In this document: piece after piece, positions 62,743-64,000 of the stretch
Position numbering within the stretch: the stretch's first letter is position 1
How the letters are laid out: every line of letters starts with the position of its first letter
Assembly (NCBI RefSeq): GCF_041435495.1
Contig: NZ_CP108644.1
Span: forward strand, 8,417,501-8,481,500
Origin: Streptomyces sp. NBC_01116
GTDB taxonomy: Bacteria > Actinomycetota > Actinomycetes > Streptomycetales > Streptomycetaceae
DNA: 64,000 bases
Reading direction: 5' to 3'
Position numbers and translations under genes: made by a program
The notes under the pieces: generated by a model
Seen by the model: only the letters and a program-made list of their open reading frames with translations
Database searches by the model: none
Told to the model about the DNA's origin: nothing

Positions 62743-63266
62743 GTCATGGCTCCTGTCTCGTTCGCGTACCCCTTGAACGGGACCGCGCTCCGATTGCTGA
62801 CAGGGGCCCTGTGTGAGGCGGGTCACCCGGCGGCCCCATCCCTTCGCCGTCCGGCTCCGAATCACTGGTGAGGGGACCGGACTTCTTGCGAGGGAACAGG
62901 TGGGATCGATGACCCGGACACGAGCACTGCTCACCCCTGACCTTCCGCCCCGCTTCGAGACGCCGGACCTTCCGGGGGCACGGACCGGCGACGCCGTCCG
63001 GTCACCACCACGCCCCGCGCGGCACCGGGGAGAACCGCGCGAGGGGGCACCACCGGAACCTTCCGATCGGACCGCTGAGACGCGCTGAGTCCGGTAGCCA
63101 GCCGACCGAATTTTGTACGTTTTGCCCGTATGTAGTGGGTCGTAACCACAAAAAGGGATTTTTTGCCGTGCGCAGAGATTTGCCACGCCGCGAAGAGAAG
63201 GGCTATAAGAGGCATGTGGTTCAGGCGCCGCCGGGAATTCCGGGGAGGCCGCCATGGAGGTTTCCC
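62743..63266. other. Gene-free stretch upstream of the urease operon
   Basis: 524 bases. From about 63100 to 63240 it is notably AT-rich for this genome (TTTTGTACG, CACAAAAAGGGATTTTTTG), the probable urease promoter region; GTGG and CCAC flank GTCGTAA near 63128. GGAGG before ATG 63267 is the urease ribosome site. An open frame at 62813-63088 lacks coding character. No confident GlnR or Nur box seen. Confidence 0.5.
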
Positions 63267-63569
63267 ATGTTTCTTACTCCGTCCGACACGGAGAAATTGC
63301 TACTGAGTGTTGCCGGAATGATCGCCCGCGACCGGCGTGCCCGCGGCGTCCGCCTCAACTACCCGGAGACCGTCGCCCTGCTCGCGTGCTGGGCGATGGA
63401 GCGGGCCCGAGAGGGGGCCTCGGTCAGCGAGCTGATGACGGCGGGCAGGGCGGTGCTCACCCGCGCTGAAGTGCTGGAAGGCGTCCCCGAGATGCTGCAC
63501 GACGTCCAGGTCGAGGCGACCTTCCCGGACGGGCGCAAGCTCGTCACGATCACCTCTCCGATCCCGTGA
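63267..63569 (+). CDS. ureA: Urease subunit gamma
   Basis: A 100-residue protein, the exact usual length of urease gamma. [40 protein letters not shown] and the ending LVTITSPIP are diagnostic. GGAGG precedes the ATG. GTG of ureB overlaps the stop. The complex hydrolyses urea to ammonia and CO2 together with the beta and alpha subunits. Confidence 0.95.
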   Translation: MFLTPSDTEKLLLSVAGMIARDRRARGVRLNYPETVALLACWAMERAREGASVSELMTAGRAVLTRAEVLEGVPEMLHDVQVEATFPDGRKLVTITSPIP

Positions 63570-63994
63570 TCCCGGGCGAGATCCGGACCGGCTCCGGAGT
63601 GGTGCACATCAATGCCGAAAGCACGGTATTGCCTCTCACTGTGGTGAACGACGGAGACCGGCCCATTCAGGTCGGATCACATCTGCATTTCTCCGACGCG
63701 AATCCGGCACTTTCTTTCGACCGGGCCGCCGCTCGGGGTTATCGGCTCGATATTCCCTCGGGCACGTCGCTGCGCTTCGAACCGGGGGTCGGCGCCGACG
63801 TCAGCCTCGTGGAGCTCCGGGGCCGCCGCCGCGTTCCCGGCATCGTGCTGCCGGAGACCCGCACTCTCGAACCCGACCCCGCACCCACCCCCGAACCCGC
63901 ACCCACACCCGAACCCGCACCCACACCCGAACCCGCACCCACCCCCGAAGCCGAACCCGCCCTCACCCCCGCGCTTCGAACGGAGGACCTGTGA
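63566..63994 (+). CDS. ureB: Urease subunit beta with a repetitive C-terminal extension
   Basis: A 142-residue protein. Residues 1-100 are an ordinary urease beta subunit ([38 protein letters not shown]). From about residue 101 a tail of about 40 residues follows, mostly PAPTPE repeats ending in LRTEDL; the usual family length is 100-105. The GTG overlaps the ureA stop and GGAGG for ureC lies inside its end. Confidence 0.93.
   Translation: MIPGEIRTGSGVVHINAESTVLPLTVVNDGDRPIQVGSHLHFSDANPALSFDRAAARGYRLDIPSGTSLRFEPGVGADVSLVELRGRRRVPGIVLPETRTLEPDPAPTPEPAPTPEPAPTPEPAPTPEAEPALTPALRTEDL
63878..63955 (+). repeat. 18-bp tandem repeats encoding PAPTPE units in ureB
   Basis: About four copies of an 18-base unit (CCCGCACCCACACCCGAA with small changes) encode the repetitive tail of the urease beta subunit. 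Confidence 0.85.
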
Positions 63995-63995
63995 C

Positions 63996-64000
63996 ATGGC
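63996..64000 (+). CDS. ureC: Start of urease subunit alpha, cut by the window edge
   Basis: ATG at 63996, two bases after the ureB stop and preceded by GGAGG at 9 bases. Only the first codon and two bases are in the window; the call rests on position after ureA and ureB. Confidence 0.7.

Noticed and set aside
62813-63088. 91-codon plus-strand frame before urease
   Set aside because: Arg/Pro-rich product with no family, no ribosome site and no coding bias distinct from other frames.
62743-63266. GlnR box before urease
   Set aside because: GTAAC is present near 63131, but no second half matching the GlnR consensus at the right distance was found by eye.
63878-63955. Repeats at the end of ureB as a CRISPR-like array
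   Set aside because: Units are contiguous, in frame, 18 bp long and without spacers; they are coding repeats.

Overview
The window is high-GC, Gram-positive actinobacterial DNA, almost certainly from Streptomyces or a close relative. The evidence is strongly G/C-biased third codon positions, GTG and TTG starts, 1-4 base start/stop overlaps, a snapalysin-type protease, a cobalamin riboswitch ahead of a B12 importer, and van-type cell-wall genes. I see no rRNA, tRNA or CRISPR array. The first gene is cut off at its 5' end and the last one (ureC) at its 3' end.

Left part (1-10.6 kb): a carbohydrate-utilisation locus. A Tat-exported polysaccharide lyase of family 8 is divergent from a DeoR/LacI-type regulator. 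Next come an ABC sugar importer (lipoprotein plus two permeases, no ATPase gene), a 2-hydroxyacid dehydrogenase, and an opposing operon for a class II sugar-bisphosphate aldolase and a SIS-domain sugar-phosphate isomerase/deaminase. Three copies of a GATCG-N3-CGATC element lie only in the two control regions of this locus. The likely job is to cut an amino-sugar or uronate-containing polymer outside the cell, import the fragments and degrade the sugar phosphate.

10.85-23.6 kb: one gene for a 4,245-residue megasynthase. Read from its motifs the order is FAAL, ACP, KS, AT (malonyl type), KR, ACP, C, A, PCP, C, then a terminal reductase-like domain that resembles the cyanobacterial acyl-ACP reductase (AAR) instead of a thioesterase or the usual SDR-type reductase domain. 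It should start from a free fatty acid, add one malonate unit, reduce it to the beta-hydroxy level, join one amino acid and perhaps release reductively. This is the strongest candidate here for an undescribed system.

23.7-31.8 kb: a small P-loop kinase; an operon of response regulator, histidine kinase and ABM monooxygenase; divergent vanY-like and vanJ-like genes (cell-wall precursor and undecaprenyl lipid metabolism); and the riboswitch-controlled btuC-btuD-btuF operon.

31.8-47.7 kb: mostly single genes or pairs: aldo/keto reductase, aldehyde dehydrogenase, sirtuin, snapalysin, a TetR/SGNH-hydrolase pair divergent from an FBP zinc-finger protein across a clear operator, cytochrome P450 with its ferredoxin, TerB, DedA, a small membrane protein, an alpha/beta hydrolase of haloalkane-dehalogenase type, a repetitive secreted protein, a MOSC protein, a second TetR with operator, and a secreted lipase.

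47.8-64 kb: a methyltransferase coupled to a 32-residue ORF, a CASTOR/POLLUX-like channel, a 180-bp MITE-like element whose two ends carry the stop codons of both flanking genes, an APH(3'')-type aminoglycoside phosphotransferase, another methyltransferase, a response regulator/kinase/lipoprotein operon, a large subtilase with a TTG start, a GNAT enzyme, a DUF3253 protein, an ECF41-type sigma factor with its FAD oxidoreductase partner, and the start of a urease operon whose beta subunit has a repetitive Pro/Glu/Thr tail.
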